From: Aquilonibacter sp963820185
GTDB taxonomy: Bacteria; Vulcanimicrobiota; Vulcanimicrobiia; Vulcanimicrobiales; Vulcanimicrobiaceae
Reading direction: 5' to 3'
Assembly (NCBI GenBank): GCA_963820185.1
Contig: CAWFYV010000007.1
Location: 594,771 to 658,770 of the forward strand
Length of the DNA stretch: 64,000 nucleotides
Positions 27,423 through 35,859 of the stretch are shown here, piece by piece (position 1 is the stretch's first letter; every line of letters begins with the position of its first letter). Under the pieces are notes generated by a model. That model had not been told where the DNA came from. It worked only from the letters and a program-made list of their open reading frames with translations, and did not search any database. The translations under genes and the position numbers were made by a program.

Positions 27423-29077
27423 TCGATTCTTGGTGAGGGTGGCAAGGAGGCGGCGATCTTTCGCGCCGCTTCGAGCAGCGCGTGATCCATTGAGTGGAGA
27501 TATCGCGTTTCAATGAGCCTGCGCTTGGGCAAATAGAGCGCTTCATAGCGCTCTGCTGGAACCCGATGCTGCGCCTCGCACAATGCCTCGTAGTCGCGCA
27601 ATAGGAAAGCTACGGGTCGCGGCTCTAGGCGCATGACAAAGTGTCGATCGTTAAGAGGCCAGAGCAAATTGACGCAGAGGCCGTTTTCGTCATGGCCATG
27701 GTGCGCCGCGGTGGGATCTAGGCACCCGTGGCTAGCGGTTTGAGCCGGGGTCGAATCGGAGTGAGGCCTCGTGTCGCTTGCCGTCGTGCGATCGTCAAAG
27801 ATCGATGCCTGAGCGTCAGCTATTGTAAGCTCGTCTCTTTCGGCCGCCTCGGAATGATCCAGGTACCGCATCGTCTCGCTCAGGCTGCGATGTTGCGCGA
27901 TGCGCTGAACGCGAAATGGATCGAGAGAGCGTTCGTATTCGTCGACGAGACGCGTCGGCCTAAGCATGTTGAGAGCAATGCCGGCTTTGATTCCCCGTGA
28001 TTTTCTGTAGTGGCGAAATGCCATACTCGGCCGCAATGTCATAAGCGGCAGAACGGAGCCTAGTCGTGAATAGGCTAGGAACAGAAACTTCCGGTACGAT
28101 GGCTCCGTGTGCGGGAGTAGTGGTTCCGTGAATGCGAGTACCGCGCGTATGAGCCAGGGGACGCTCAATGGCCCGTGGTCAGAAACGGAATAGGGTGGCA
28201 TCCCGGGCGATCGTCCCTTAGGGAGCCTGACGAGAAAACGCTTCCCCAAGAGTGGGTTTTCAATTTCCGTCATGCAGTCTCGTTCCATGAGTGCGACGGC
28301 ATCAACGTTGGCGGCGAGGTTATGAATCAGAAGAATGTAGTATGGTATGAGTGTTTCGTAGGTTGCGTAGCAGAAGCGGCTTAACAGCCGAGTGTTGTAG
28401 CGGACGTCTGTTTCGCGACGCGCGCGAGCTAGAAGGCCGCCGTATTCAACGCTAAGCGGCGTTGCTCTATCGTGATGCGGAAGGATGCCACCGTTGCGCT
28501 GTGCTAAATCGCGAGCAGCAAGCACGATTTGCGGATGCGACCAAGAGTTTGAATCCGTTAGGTCGCGATGGTAGGAGAGAGCATCGTTGCGCGCGCACCG
28601 GAGCAGTTGTTTGAGGTCATCACGCGGCGCGGTGCGAATCGGGTTGTTGCCGCGCCGAAACGGATTGCGTGCCTGCATTGTGATACCCTGATGCCGAGCC
28701 GCCTCCGCTAGGACCGCGGCTGCGGTCTTATAGACGGTATGGCGCGTCCCTTGACTCCAAGGCGACGCGTTCAGTTGTTTTACAAGCGCGCCTTCGCAAT
28801 CGCTTGCCGATGGGTTTGGTTGCGCGTATCGCGAGACTGCGGCAATGAGCGTGCGCACGCTTTTGATTGCGTCCTCAATGGTTGAAGGTTTTGAGTGAAC
28901 ATATAGCCGCTTCGCTGCGTTCAGTATCTGCAAAGCGAGCGGCCCTGCGAGTCTCTCCTCGGCGGCGAAAGACGCGGTTTTCGTCTTCAATCGCGGCGTG
29001 GTGTACGTCCAAGAAGTTGACGTTGGGTCGTATCCGAAGTCGGTGTTTGTGTTCATGGTGTCTCGGGTACGTCCCAA
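27419..29077 (-). CDS. Tyrosine recombinase-like protein, middle member, altered active site
   Basis: 552 residues. The tail of the catalytic domain is recognisable (AQHRSLSETMRYLDHSEAA with the candidate Tyr), but the HxxR motif reads LRPTRLVDEYERS with leucine for histidine, and the first Arg box is not clear. It is therefore probably a weak or structural partner. It sits between the TnpA-like and TnpB-like genes with overlaps at both ends (25 bases upstream, four downstream). Tn554 has no equivalent; recombinase-in-trio elements do have three. Confidence 0.7.
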   Translation of the reverse strand: MGRTRDTMNTNTDFGYDPTSTSWTYTTPRLKTKTASFAAEERLAGPLALQILNAAKRLYVHSKPSTIEDAIKSVRTLIAAVSRYAQPNPSASDCEGALVKQLNASPWSQGTRHTVYKTAAAVLAEAARHQGITMQARNPFRRGNNPIRTAPRDDLKQLLRCARNDALSYHRDLTDSNSWSHPQIVLAARDLAQRNGGILPHHDRATPLSVEYGGLLARARRETDVRYNTRLLSRFCYATYETLIPYYILLIHNLAANVDAVALMERDCMTEIENPLLGKRFLVRLPKGRSPGMPPYSVSDHGPLSVPWLIRAVLAFTEPLLPHTEPSYRKFLFLAYSRLGSVLPLMTLRPSMAFRHYRKSRGIKAGIALNMLRPTRLVDEYERSLDPFRVQRIAQHRSLSETMRYLDHSEAAERDELTIADAQASIFDDRTTASDTRPHSDSTPAQTASHGCLDPTAAHHGHDENGLCVNLLWPLNDRHFVMRLEPRPVAFLLRDYEALCEAQHRVPAERYEALYLPKRRLIETRYLHSMDHALLEAARKIAASLPPSPRID

Positions 29078-30195
29078 GTGTCGTGAAAGATGTCAGAAAG
29101 GTAGAAGTCTCTCGCGCGAAGATAAATCTCCGTCGATGCGAGCGAAGAGTGGCGCATCAGGTGTTTTAGAACAAGGAGCGGATTGCGCGCGCGAGTCTCA
29201 TCGTTTGCAGCGCTTCGCATCAAACGATCCAGCATCGTAATTGCATATGTGTGCCGCAAATCGTGAAAGGTTCCGCACTGAATACCGGCCTTTTGAACGG
29301 CCTGTTTGAAGTTCTGGTAAATCGAGTTCGGGCGCAGCGATTTGCCCCAGCGCGAAAGCCAAATGGCAGAAGACGCGGTATTGCCGCGTTTCCGAGCATT
29401 GCTTGATACCGTGCGACGTTCGAAGAGGGAGACGTGGCGGTAGGTCTCGTCAAGGAGCCACGTTGGTACATAGAGGTCGCCACCAATCGAACCCTTGGTA
29501 ACGTGAAGGGAAAGGCGATATAGACGACTGGCACGGTACTCGTCCTGCTCCGGGATTTGGTTGATGGTTAGAGCGCAAAGTTCGCTCTCTCGCACGCCAG
29601 TATTAAGAGCCCATAGAACAATCAGCCGGTCGCGCGTCGAGAGATGATTCAGAATGAGTTCTTGTTCTGACTTTGTGAAGAAACGCGGGATGCGTTCCCG
29701 GGCTGATCTACGGGGGACAAGCACCCTGCGCACGGATGTCGATGTGGTGTTAAGGTGTCCGAGAAGGCGTCTGGATACTTGGTTGCTGCCTCCAACTTCG
29801 AAGGCGATGGGCAGATTTCGGATATGACCTCGCGCCTGCGCCCATTCGTAGAACCAGCACACAACGAGCATCTTTCGTGCGATCGTCTTAACCGAAAGAA
29901 CTGGCTTGCGGCGCTCGAGTGAATTTCGATAGTGCGCCAGAATTCGTTCCTCGGGCTTGCGCCAGTCCCAACCGTTTTCTTCGCAAGTGCGCAGCCAGTC
30001 GAGGAGACCAAAAGCGTAGTTACGCCAAGTTCCGGGGGATCGGCTCGACCCTCGAATGATCGCCTGGAAGATGATCCATTCGGTCGGTAAGTACTCGATC
30101 CGCATCGTCTGAGAATCGATAAAGAGCGGGAGACCGGGATAGGCCAATCGGTCGATTTCGAAGCCTGCGCCGGTGAAGAAGAGAGAAAGTCCCAA
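29053..30195 (-). CDS. tnpA: Tyrosine recombinase, TnpA-like
   Basis: 380 residues. SAM-like core-binding N-domain (about residues 40-125), then Arg in ALNTGVRESELCAL, HxxR in FHDLRHTYAITML, His in LMRHSSLASTEIY with the nucleophile Tyr. Complete catalytic set. First gene of the recombinase operon, starting about 85 bases inside the element's right end. Similar in size to Tn554 TnpA (361). Confidence 0.88.
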   Translation of the reverse strand: MGLSLFFTGAGFEIDRLAYPGLPLFIDSQTMRIEYLPTEWIIFQAIIRGSSRSPGTWRNYAFGLLDWLRTCEENGWDWRKPEERILAHYRNSLERRKPVLSVKTIARKMLVVCWFYEWAQARGHIRNLPIAFEVGGSNQVSRRLLGHLNTTSTSVRRVLVPRRSARERIPRFFTKSEQELILNHLSTRDRLIVLWALNTGVRESELCALTINQIPEQDEYRASRLYRLSLHVTKGSIGGDLYVPTWLLDETYRHVSLFERRTVSSNARKRGNTASSAIWLSRWGKSLRPNSIYQNFKQAVQKAGIQCGTFHDLRHTYAITMLDRLMRSAANDETRARNPLLVLKHLMRHSSLASTEIYLRARDFYLSDIFHDTWDVPETP

Positions 30196-30255
30196 GGGTC
30201 TCTCAATACTGGAGGGCCAGGGCCTTGGTTAGAGGCTGGCCGAGCAAGTTGTGAG

Positions 30256-30375
30256 TCATGCCAGCCAATACACCGTAAAACCGCGGTAGGGGTTGATCGA
30301 CCACTTGAACGGCATGCCGGCAACGGCATTGATGATGCTCTTGGCGTGCTGCTCAACGACCTCTACCCCGCGCAT
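30256..30375 (-). pseudogene. 5' fragment of the split radical SAM gene
   Basis: Encodes MRGVEVVEQHAKSIINAVAG and MPFKWSINPYRG, the N-terminus of the family, then runs into element sequence (FTVYWLA, stop). The junction is at the core 30281-30287. Together with 17591-18380 it rebuilds one complete gene. It keeps the original promoter and a LexA-type box upstream. Confidence 0.88.
30281..30287. repeat. Right attachment core of the element
   Basis: CCGCGGT; element side reads GTAAAA, chromosome side reads AGGGGTTGATCG. Confidence 0.75.
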
Positions 30376-30383
30376 GTTCCCTG

Positions 30384-30407
30384 GAGTATAATACGAACAT
30401 ACGTTCG
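30384..30407 (-). promoter_or_regulatory. LexA/SOS-type box with overlapping -10 for the split radical SAM gene
   Basis: CGAACATACGTTCG at 30394-30407 fits the GAAC-N4-GTTC SOS box of Gram-positive-type LexA. A -10-like TATTATACT (minus strand) lies directly downstream, and the gene start is 19 bases below the box. This suggests DNA-damage control of the original gene. Confidence 0.55.
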
Positions 30408-30479
30408 CATCAAGGGGTGACGCCCTCACGGCTCGGTGGGTGTAACCCCGGGACCGCAAGGGGGTTATCTACAAGAGCC

Positions 30480-31145
30480 ATGGCTTATCAAATGCAGCCC
30501 AATCAATATGGACGCGGCGGCGCGACAGTCGTGTCGACCCAATCCCTGCTTGGACAGGTCCTCGGGATCACCGCGCTCGGCATGTGCATCACGGCGCTCG
30601 CCGTCTATCTCTTCCCGAATGCTCCGTTTAGCTGGGTGGCCGTCATTGGCTCCTTTGCGCTGATCATCGCGATGAACTTCACGCGCAGCAATCCGGCGCT
30701 TTCGCTCTTACTCTTTTATGCGTTCACGTTTCTCGAAGGCATCTTCATCGCGCCGATCGTGACCTACTACGCGCACACGGCCGGAAATATGGTCGTCTTC
30801 AACGCCGCGCTAACGACGGGTCTCGGCATGTTTGCGCTCGGAGCGATCGTGTACGCAACGGGGCTCGATCTGCGTCGCTTTTCGGGGATATTCTTCGGCG
30901 CGTTGCTCGTGCTGGTTGTGATTGGTATCATCTCGATCTTCGTGCATTTCGTCTCGCCGACGATCTACTCGTGGGCGACCTTGGTCATCTTCGGCGGCCT
31001 GGTGCTGATCGATTTTGCGCGGATCCGGGCGGGCGGCGATGGTCTGAGCCCGGTGCAGATCGCGACCTCGATCTACCTTGACGCGATCAACATCTTCCTT
31101 GCGTTGCTGCAAATATTCGGCGGAAGAAGCAGCAGTAGAGATTAA
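30480..31145 (+). CDS. Bax inhibitor-1/YccA family membrane protein
   Basis: About 221 residues from ATG 30480; the frame is open upstream, but MAYQMQPNQYG is the natural start. Seven hydrophobic helices; the C-terminal DFARIRAGGDGLSPVQIATS, then IYLDAINIFLALLQIFG, carries the Asp residues and the LDxINIF signature of the UPF0005/BI-1 family (pH-sensitive Ca2+ leak channels in characterised members). The leader has a small hairpin (TAACCCC 30443-30449 with GGGGTTA 30461-30467) that could mask a ribosome site. Confidence 0.88.
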   Translation: MAYQMQPNQYGRGGATVVSTQSLLGQVLGITALGMCITALAVYLFPNAPFSWVAVIGSFALIIAMNFTRSNPALSLLLFYAFTFLEGIFIAPIVTYYAHTAGNMVVFNAALTTGLGMFALGAIVYATGLDLRRFSGIFFGALLVLVVIGIISIFVHFVSPTIYSWATLVIFGGLVLIDFARIRAGGDGLSPVQIATSIYLDAINIFLALLQIFGGRSSSRD

Positions 31146-31198
31146 CATCGTAGGGACGGAACCGGCCTTTGGCTGCTAGAATGGCTTAAGGCAGCGTT

Positions 31199-32569
31199 AT
31201 GTGCGGGATCACTGGGGTACTAACGCCGGGGCGTGAGGCAGCACGCTTGGCGTACTTTGGGCTTTATGCCCTTCAGCACCGTGGACAGGAGTCCGCGGGC
31301 ATTGCCGCAGCCGACGGCGGCACGATCCGCTCGCACAAAGACATGGGCCTCATCGGTGCAATCTTCGACGAGGAAACGCTCGCCGAACTGACCGGCCACA
31401 TCGCCGTCGGACACACGCGCTATTCAACCACCGGCTCGTCGATCGTCGTCAACGCTCAACCGCTCCTCGAATCAACCGAAATCGGCGATTTCGCGTTTGC
31501 GCATAACGGCAATCTCACCAACACCGACGAGCTGCGTGAATCGCTCTCACCGACAACGACGTTGCAGGCGACCTCCGATTCCGAAGTCATGGCTAAGGCA
31601 ATCGTCGAGGCGCCCGGGACGATGCTCGACCGCATCAAGCACGTGCTCACGATTGCGCGCGGGGCGTATTCGATCGTGCTGTGCACCAAGGACGAACTGT
31701 ACGCGTTTCGCGATCCGTGGGGCGTGCGGCCGCTGTGTCTGGGAACGTTCGAAGACGGTGGCTACGCGGTCGCGTCTGAATCATGCGCGCTCCCGACGAT
31801 CGGTGCGCAGTATCTGCGCGAGATCGAACCGGGCGAAGTCGTGCGCATCACGCCGCAGGGGATCGAATCAACGATCGTCGTGCGTGAAGACGCGCACCCG
31901 GCGATGTGCATGTTCGAGTACATCTACTTCGCGCGACCCGACTCGGTGCTCAACGGGCGTTCGATCTACATGGCGCGCTATGCGATGGGCCGTGCGCTTG
32001 CCAACGAGCATCCGGTCGATGCCGACGTGGTGATGGCGATTCCCGACTCCGCCGTACCCGGCGGTATCGGCTTCGCGGCCGAAGGCGGCCTTCCGTATAT
32101 CGAGGGCTTGATCAAGAATCGCTACATCGGACGCACGTTCATCAGCCCCGATCAGGGTTTGCGCTCGCGCGGCGTGCAGCTGAAGTTCAATCCGATTGTC
32201 GAAAACCTGCGCGGACAACGCGTGGTGGTCGTCGACGATTCGATCGTGCGCGGCACGACGACGCCGCGCATCGTCAAACTCCTACGCGAGGCCGGCGCGA
32301 AAGAAGTGCATTTGCGCATCACCTCGCCGCCGATCAAACATCCGTGTTATCTCGGCGTTGACATGGCGACCTACGACGAGTTGATCGCGGCAAATTATTC
32401 CGTCGACGAGATCTGCGCGAAAGCCGGTGCGGATTCGCTCGGCTATCTCTCGCTCGAGGGGCTGGTTGCCGCGACCGGCCGCAAGCGCGAAGAGATGTGC
32501 CTTGGCTGTTTAACCGGCGAGTACCCGAACGTACCTGCCGCGCACTCGTCGCGCGCAATGGTCGGTTGA
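31199..32569 (+). CDS. purF: Amidophosphoribosyltransferase
   Basis: 456 residues. First committed step of purine synthesis (PRPP plus glutamine to phosphoribosylamine). MCGITGVL gives the N-terminal nucleophile Cys2 without a propeptide. The PRPP site is VVVVDDSIVRGTTTPRIVKL. Four cysteines in CMFEYIYFARPDS, HPCYLGVD and CLGCLTGEYP match the 4Fe-4S ligands of the B. subtilis-type enzyme. Separate from the other purine genes; the ClC gene follows 10 bases later. Confidence 0.95.
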   Translation: MCGITGVLTPGREAARLAYFGLYALQHRGQESAGIAAADGGTIRSHKDMGLIGAIFDEETLAELTGHIAVGHTRYSTTGSSIVVNAQPLLESTEIGDFAFAHNGNLTNTDELRESLSPTTTLQATSDSEVMAKAIVEAPGTMLDRIKHVLTIARGAYSIVLCTKDELYAFRDPWGVRPLCLGTFEDGGYAVASESCALPTIGAQYLREIEPGEVVRITPQGIESTIVVREDAHPAMCMFEYIYFARPDSVLNGRSIYMARYAMGRALANEHPVDADVVMAIPDSAVPGGIGFAAEGGLPYIEGLIKNRYIGRTFISPDQGLRSRGVQLKFNPIVENLRGQRVVVVDDSIVRGTTTPRIVKLLREAGAKEVHLRITSPPIKHPCYLGVDMATYDELIAANYSVDEICAKAGADSLGYLSLEGLVAATGRKREEMCLGCLTGEYPNVPAAHSSRAMVG

Positions 32570-32579
32570 TCGAAGAAGC

Positions 32580-34310
32580 GTGATCGACTACGTCCTTAAA
32601 GATGGACGCTCCCAGTTGCGCGTCGGCCGCGTAACGATACCCCAAACAACCTTTTTGATCGTGACCGCAGTCATCGTCGGCATCGGCGGGGGCTTCGGTG
32701 CCGTTGCGTTCCGCGCGCTCATCAGCGCGGAAACGTACCTCGCGTTCAACATCATCGGCGCAAGCCTGGGCAGGGTCCTCGGTGTCGTCGCGGTCGTCGT
32801 GCAACTTGCATTGGGCGGCATTATAGCGGCATGGATCGCTTCGACGTTCGCGCCGGAAGCGAAGGGCCATGGCGTGCCCGAGGTGATGGAAGCGGTGGCG
32901 CTGCGCGGCGGGAAGATGCGCCCGCGCGTGATTGCGATCAAGGCACTCGCGTCGGCTACCTCGATTGGTTTCGGCGGGAGCTGCGGGCGCGAAGGACCCA
33001 TCGTGCAGATCGGCTCCACGATAGGCTCGGTGATCGGCCAGCTCGTGCGCGCGCCGGCACCGATCGTGCGCACCTTGGTTGCCTGCGGCGCCGCAGCGGG
33101 TATCTCGGCGACGTTCAATGCGCCCATCGGCGGCGTGTTCTTTGCGGCCGAAGTCATTCTCGGCGAATTTGCACCGCGCTCGTTCGCCGCAATCGTCGTG
33201 TCTTCGGTGCTCGCAGCGGTGATCGGGCGCGCTTTTCTCGGGAACACGCCGTCGTTTTCCGCTGCCGGTTTCGAGTTGGTGTCGCCCTACGAACTCGTGC
33301 TCTATGCGATTCTTGGCGTCATTGCCGCAGTGTGGGCGACTGGCTTCGTCCGCACGCTGTATTTCTTCGAAGACCGCTTCGAGGCGTTCAAGATTCCGTC
33401 ATGGGTCAAGGGAGGCGTTGGCTTCGCCCTGGTCGGGGTGATCGGCATTTGGCTTCCGCAAGTTTTTGGCGTTGGCTACGTTTCCATGCAGCAAGTGCTC
33501 GACCAGCACGTTGGTGTCGGCCGCGCCCTCGCGCTTGCCATTGCCAAGCCGCTTGCAACCTCGCTAACGCTCGGATCGGGTGGATCGGGCGGCGTCTTCG
33601 CACCCTCGCTTTTTACGGGTGCGTTTGTCGGCGATGCGTTCGGCCGCGTCGTGCACGAACTCTTTCCCACGTGGACGGCTACGGGTGCAGCATATGGATT
33701 AGTAGGCATGGCGGCGCTCTTCGCTGCGGCTGCCGAAGCGCCGATGACCGCGATCCTGATCGTCTTCGAGATGTCGAGCGATTACCGCATCATTCTGCCC
33801 TTGATGGTGTGTGTGGTGATCGCGACGGTCGTGGGCCGCAGGCTCCTCGGCTCGACGGTATATGAAATGAAGCTGATCCGACGCGGCGTTGACTGGCAAC
33901 GCGTGCGCCGGCCACGATTCCTCAGCCGCGTGAAGATTGCGACGATTGCGCGCAGCGCGCCGGTTATCGCGCAGCTCAACGATCTGATCGCCGATGTCGT
34001 GGTACGCGCCGGCGAAGCGGGCGAACTCGCGGTCCCGGTGTGCAACAACCAGCGCTTCGTGGGCATCGTGCCGTCTTCGGACTTAGCAGTCGCCCTTGCG
34101 GAGGGAAAGGGCGGGCAACGCATCTCAAGCGTCGTGCAAGCAATGGACCACGTTCTCGAACCCGATGACACCGTCGAACGTGCTGCGACGTTGATGGCCG
34201 ATGCGCCAGTGCCGCTGCTCCCCGTGGTCGATCCCCACGATCAGCATTTAGTCGGGATCGTCACGCGGCGCGACGTGTTGCAGGCCTACCGCAGCCTCGC
34301 CGACGTCTAG
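32580..34310 (+). CDS. ClC-family chloride channel/antiporter with C-terminal CBS pair
   Basis: 576 residues from a GTG. Selectivity-filter motifs: GSCGREGPIVQIGS (with the gating Glu) and GGSGGVFAPSLFTGAF. The membrane domain fills residues 20-430, followed by two CBS modules (about 455-510 and 515-575) that probably bind adenine nucleotides. Ten bases after purF; nucleotide control would fit that neighbour, but the link is positional only. Convergent with bluB (four-base overlap). Confidence 0.9.
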   Translation: MIDYVLKDGRSQLRVGRVTIPQTTFLIVTAVIVGIGGGFGAVAFRALISAETYLAFNIIGASLGRVLGVVAVVVQLALGGIIAAWIASTFAPEAKGHGVPEVMEAVALRGGKMRPRVIAIKALASATSIGFGGSCGREGPIVQIGSTIGSVIGQLVRAPAPIVRTLVACGAAAGISATFNAPIGGVFFAAEVILGEFAPRSFAAIVVSSVLAAVIGRAFLGNTPSFSAAGFELVSPYELVLYAILGVIAAVWATGFVRTLYFFEDRFEAFKIPSWVKGGVGFALVGVIGIWLPQVFGVGYVSMQQVLDQHVGVGRALALAIAKPLATSLTLGSGGSGGVFAPSLFTGAFVGDAFGRVVHELFPTWTATGAAYGLVGMAALFAAAAEAPMTAILIVFEMSSDYRIILPLMVCVVIATVVGRRLLGSTVYEMKLIRRGVDWQRVRRPRFLSRVKIATIARSAPVIAQLNDLIADVVVRAGEAGELAVPVCNNQRFVGIVPSSDLAVALAEGKGGQRISSVVQAMDHVLEPDDTVERAATLMADAPVPLLPVVDPHDQHLVGIVTRRDVLQAYRSLADV

Positions 34311-34945
34311 CGTTCGTAGAGCGTGATTGCGCGATCGTCGCGCGATTCCCAACCGGCGCGTTCGAGTTCGGGCGAATCGTGTTCCTCGATCGGATACCCG
34401 ACGCACAAGTAGGCGATGAGCTTCCACTCCTTGGGCACTTCGAGCGCTTCGACGATGCGATCCGGTTCGAGAATCGAGACCCAGCCTGCACCGATGCCGT
34501 GTGCGCGTGCGACGAGCCAGAACGTATAGACGGCATTTGCCGACGAGTAGGCGAGCATCTCGGGCATCGTGGCGCGTCCGAGACCTTTGCCCGTCGACGT
34601 CGACTCGTCGCAGAAGACCGCAAGGTGCACCGGCGCATCGCGCAGGCCGGCGAGTTTGAGCGTTGCGTACTTTTCTGCGTCGTCACCGCTGTAGCCGCGC
34701 AGCGCGTCGGCGTTCGCGCGTTCGAACGACGCGATGACGGCGGTGCGCCGCTGCGGCGCACCGACGCGCACGAATCGCCAGGGCTGCGAGTATCCGACCG
34801 ACGGCGAGAGCGCGGTTTCGCGTACCAAGGCTTCGATCGTTGCATCGGGCACGGGGTCGGTGCGAAAGTGGCGAACGTCGCGACGCCAGCGGAACAGGTC
34901 ATGGAGTCGCGCTCGAAACGTATCGTCAAACCGGGGGCCGTTCAC
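34307..34945 (-). CDS. bluB: 5,6-dimethylbenzimidazole synthase (BluB)
   Basis: 212 residues, flavin-dependent nitroreductase fold. BluB breaks down FMN to DMB, the lower ligand of vitamin B12. FRWRRDVRHFRTDPVP at the N-terminus, LSPSVGYSQPWRFVRV, and GRATMPEMLAYSSANAVYTF with ARAHGIGAGWVSILEP are characteristic. The ATG overlaps the panB stop (ATGA). A MerR/B12-type regulator is encoded at 42658-43575. Confidence 0.9.
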   Translation of the reverse strand: MNGPRFDDTFRARLHDLFRWRRDVRHFRTDPVPDATIEALVRETALSPSVGYSQPWRFVRVGAPQRRTAVIASFERANADALRGYSGDDAEKYATLKLAGLRDAPVHLAVFCDESTSTGKGLGRATMPEMLAYSSANAVYTFWLVARAHGIGAGWVSILEPDRIVEALEVPKEWKLIAYLCVGYPIEEHDSPELERAGWESRDDRAITLYER

Positions 34946-35775
34946 GCGGTTGGGAATTCGCCTTCCTTCACCGCGCTCGCGTAGTCGCGCAGCGCGTTGG
35001 TCGTCGCGACGCCGATCTCGGCAAAGCGCTTGGCAAACGGCGGCGAGTTTGGATACATCCCGAGGACGTCGTGCAACACCAGCACCTGCGCGTCGCAGTG
35101 CGGCCCCGCGCCGATACCGATCGTGAGGATCGACAGCTTCTCGGTGAGTTCGCGCGCGATCTCAAAGTCGACGACTTCGAGTACGATCGCATACGCGCCG
35201 GCCGATTCGACCGCGAGCGCATCTTCGAGCAAACGGTCACGGTGCGTGCGCATGCGATAGCCAGGGCCGAGGCCGGCGGTCTGCGGCGTGATCCCGATGT
35301 GTCCCACGACCGGAATACCCGCGCGATAGATCGCGCGAATGCGCGCGGCGACATCGCTGCCGCCCTCGAGCTTGATCGAGGTCGCGCCGCCCTCTTTGAT
35401 CAGGCGGATCGCGTTGCGCACCGCTTCCTCGTCGCTGACTTGATACGAACCGAACGGCATGTCGGCAACGATGTGCGCGCGCGATGTGCCGCGCACGACC
35501 GCAGCGGTATGATGCACCATGTCGTCCATGGTCACCGACGTCGTCTCATCGAAACCGAGTACGACATTGCCGAGGCTGTCACCGACGAGTATCCAATCGA
35601 TGCCGGCCTCTTCGGCGAAGCGCCCGAACGGCGCATCGTAGGCGGTAACCATCGGTACGATCGCCGAGCCCTTGCGGCGTTTGATTGCACCGGCGGGGAT
35701 GCGCCGCAGCGCCGGGCCTTTGGCCGGCTCGTACGGGCGCGCATCATCTTTAGTAGGCTGGCGTGTCTGTGCCAT
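34942..35775 (-). CDS. panB: 3-methyl-2-oxobutanoate hydroxymethyltransferase
   Basis: 277 residues. First step of pantothenate synthesis. VTAYDAPFGRFAEEAGID, VGDSLGNVVLGFDETTSVTM, and DMVHHTAAVVRG are signature segments; GHIGITPQTAGLGPGYR and IGIGAGPHCDAQVLVLHD follow. The metal-binding Asp and catalytic Glu are in place. Coupled to bluB downstream. Divergent from the small gene at 35860. Confidence 0.94.
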   Translation of the reverse strand: MAQTRQPTKDDARPYEPAKGPALRRIPAGAIKRRKGSAIVPMVTAYDAPFGRFAEEAGIDWILVGDSLGNVVLGFDETTSVTMDDMVHHTAAVVRGTSRAHIVADMPFGSYQVSDEEAVRNAIRLIKEGGATSIKLEGGSDVAARIRAIYRAGIPVVGHIGITPQTAGLGPGYRMRTHRDRLLEDALAVESAGAYAIVLEVVDFEIARELTEKLSILTIGIGAGPHCDAQVLVLHDVLGMYPNSPPFAKRFAEIGVATTNALRDYASAVKEGEFPTA

Positions 35776-35859
35776 AGCCGCGAGTGCTTCTGCGGGCGTC
35801 CTCCGTGGGCCCCTTGTCGGCGCCTTTCGCTGTGGGATAGGATGGCGAGAAGGAGACCC

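Larger units (their letters stand above)
18381..30287 (-). mobile_element. 11.9-kb Tn554-like element inserted in a radical SAM gene
   Basis: The left boundary (18381-18390, CCGCGGTTTT) and right boundary (30277-30286, AAAACCGCGG) are inverted copies; outside them the sequence is the two halves of one radical SAM gene. The outer junctions share the 7-bp core ACCGCGG (minus strand). Inside are three tyrosine-recombinase genes plus a TnpC-like gene, the Tn554 layout with one extra member. There is also an intact radical SAM gene whose own core (25059-25065) is flanked by target sequence on both sides, so it is not an element end. The cargo at 18.4-24.2 kb is lower in G+C than the flanks. Site-specific insertion is established for Tn554; this target site is my reading. 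Confidence 0.85.

Noticed and set aside
18381..30287. Two separate tandem elements (18,381-25,065 and 25,059-30,287)
   Set aside because: The internal core at 25,059 has uninterrupted target-gene sequence on both sides and no TTTT end, so only the outer cores look like element ends.
30417..30479. Upstream extension of the Bax-inhibitor-like protein
   Set aside because: The 21 extra codons lie over a leader hairpin and encode no family sequence; the ATG at 30480 matches the natural N-terminus.
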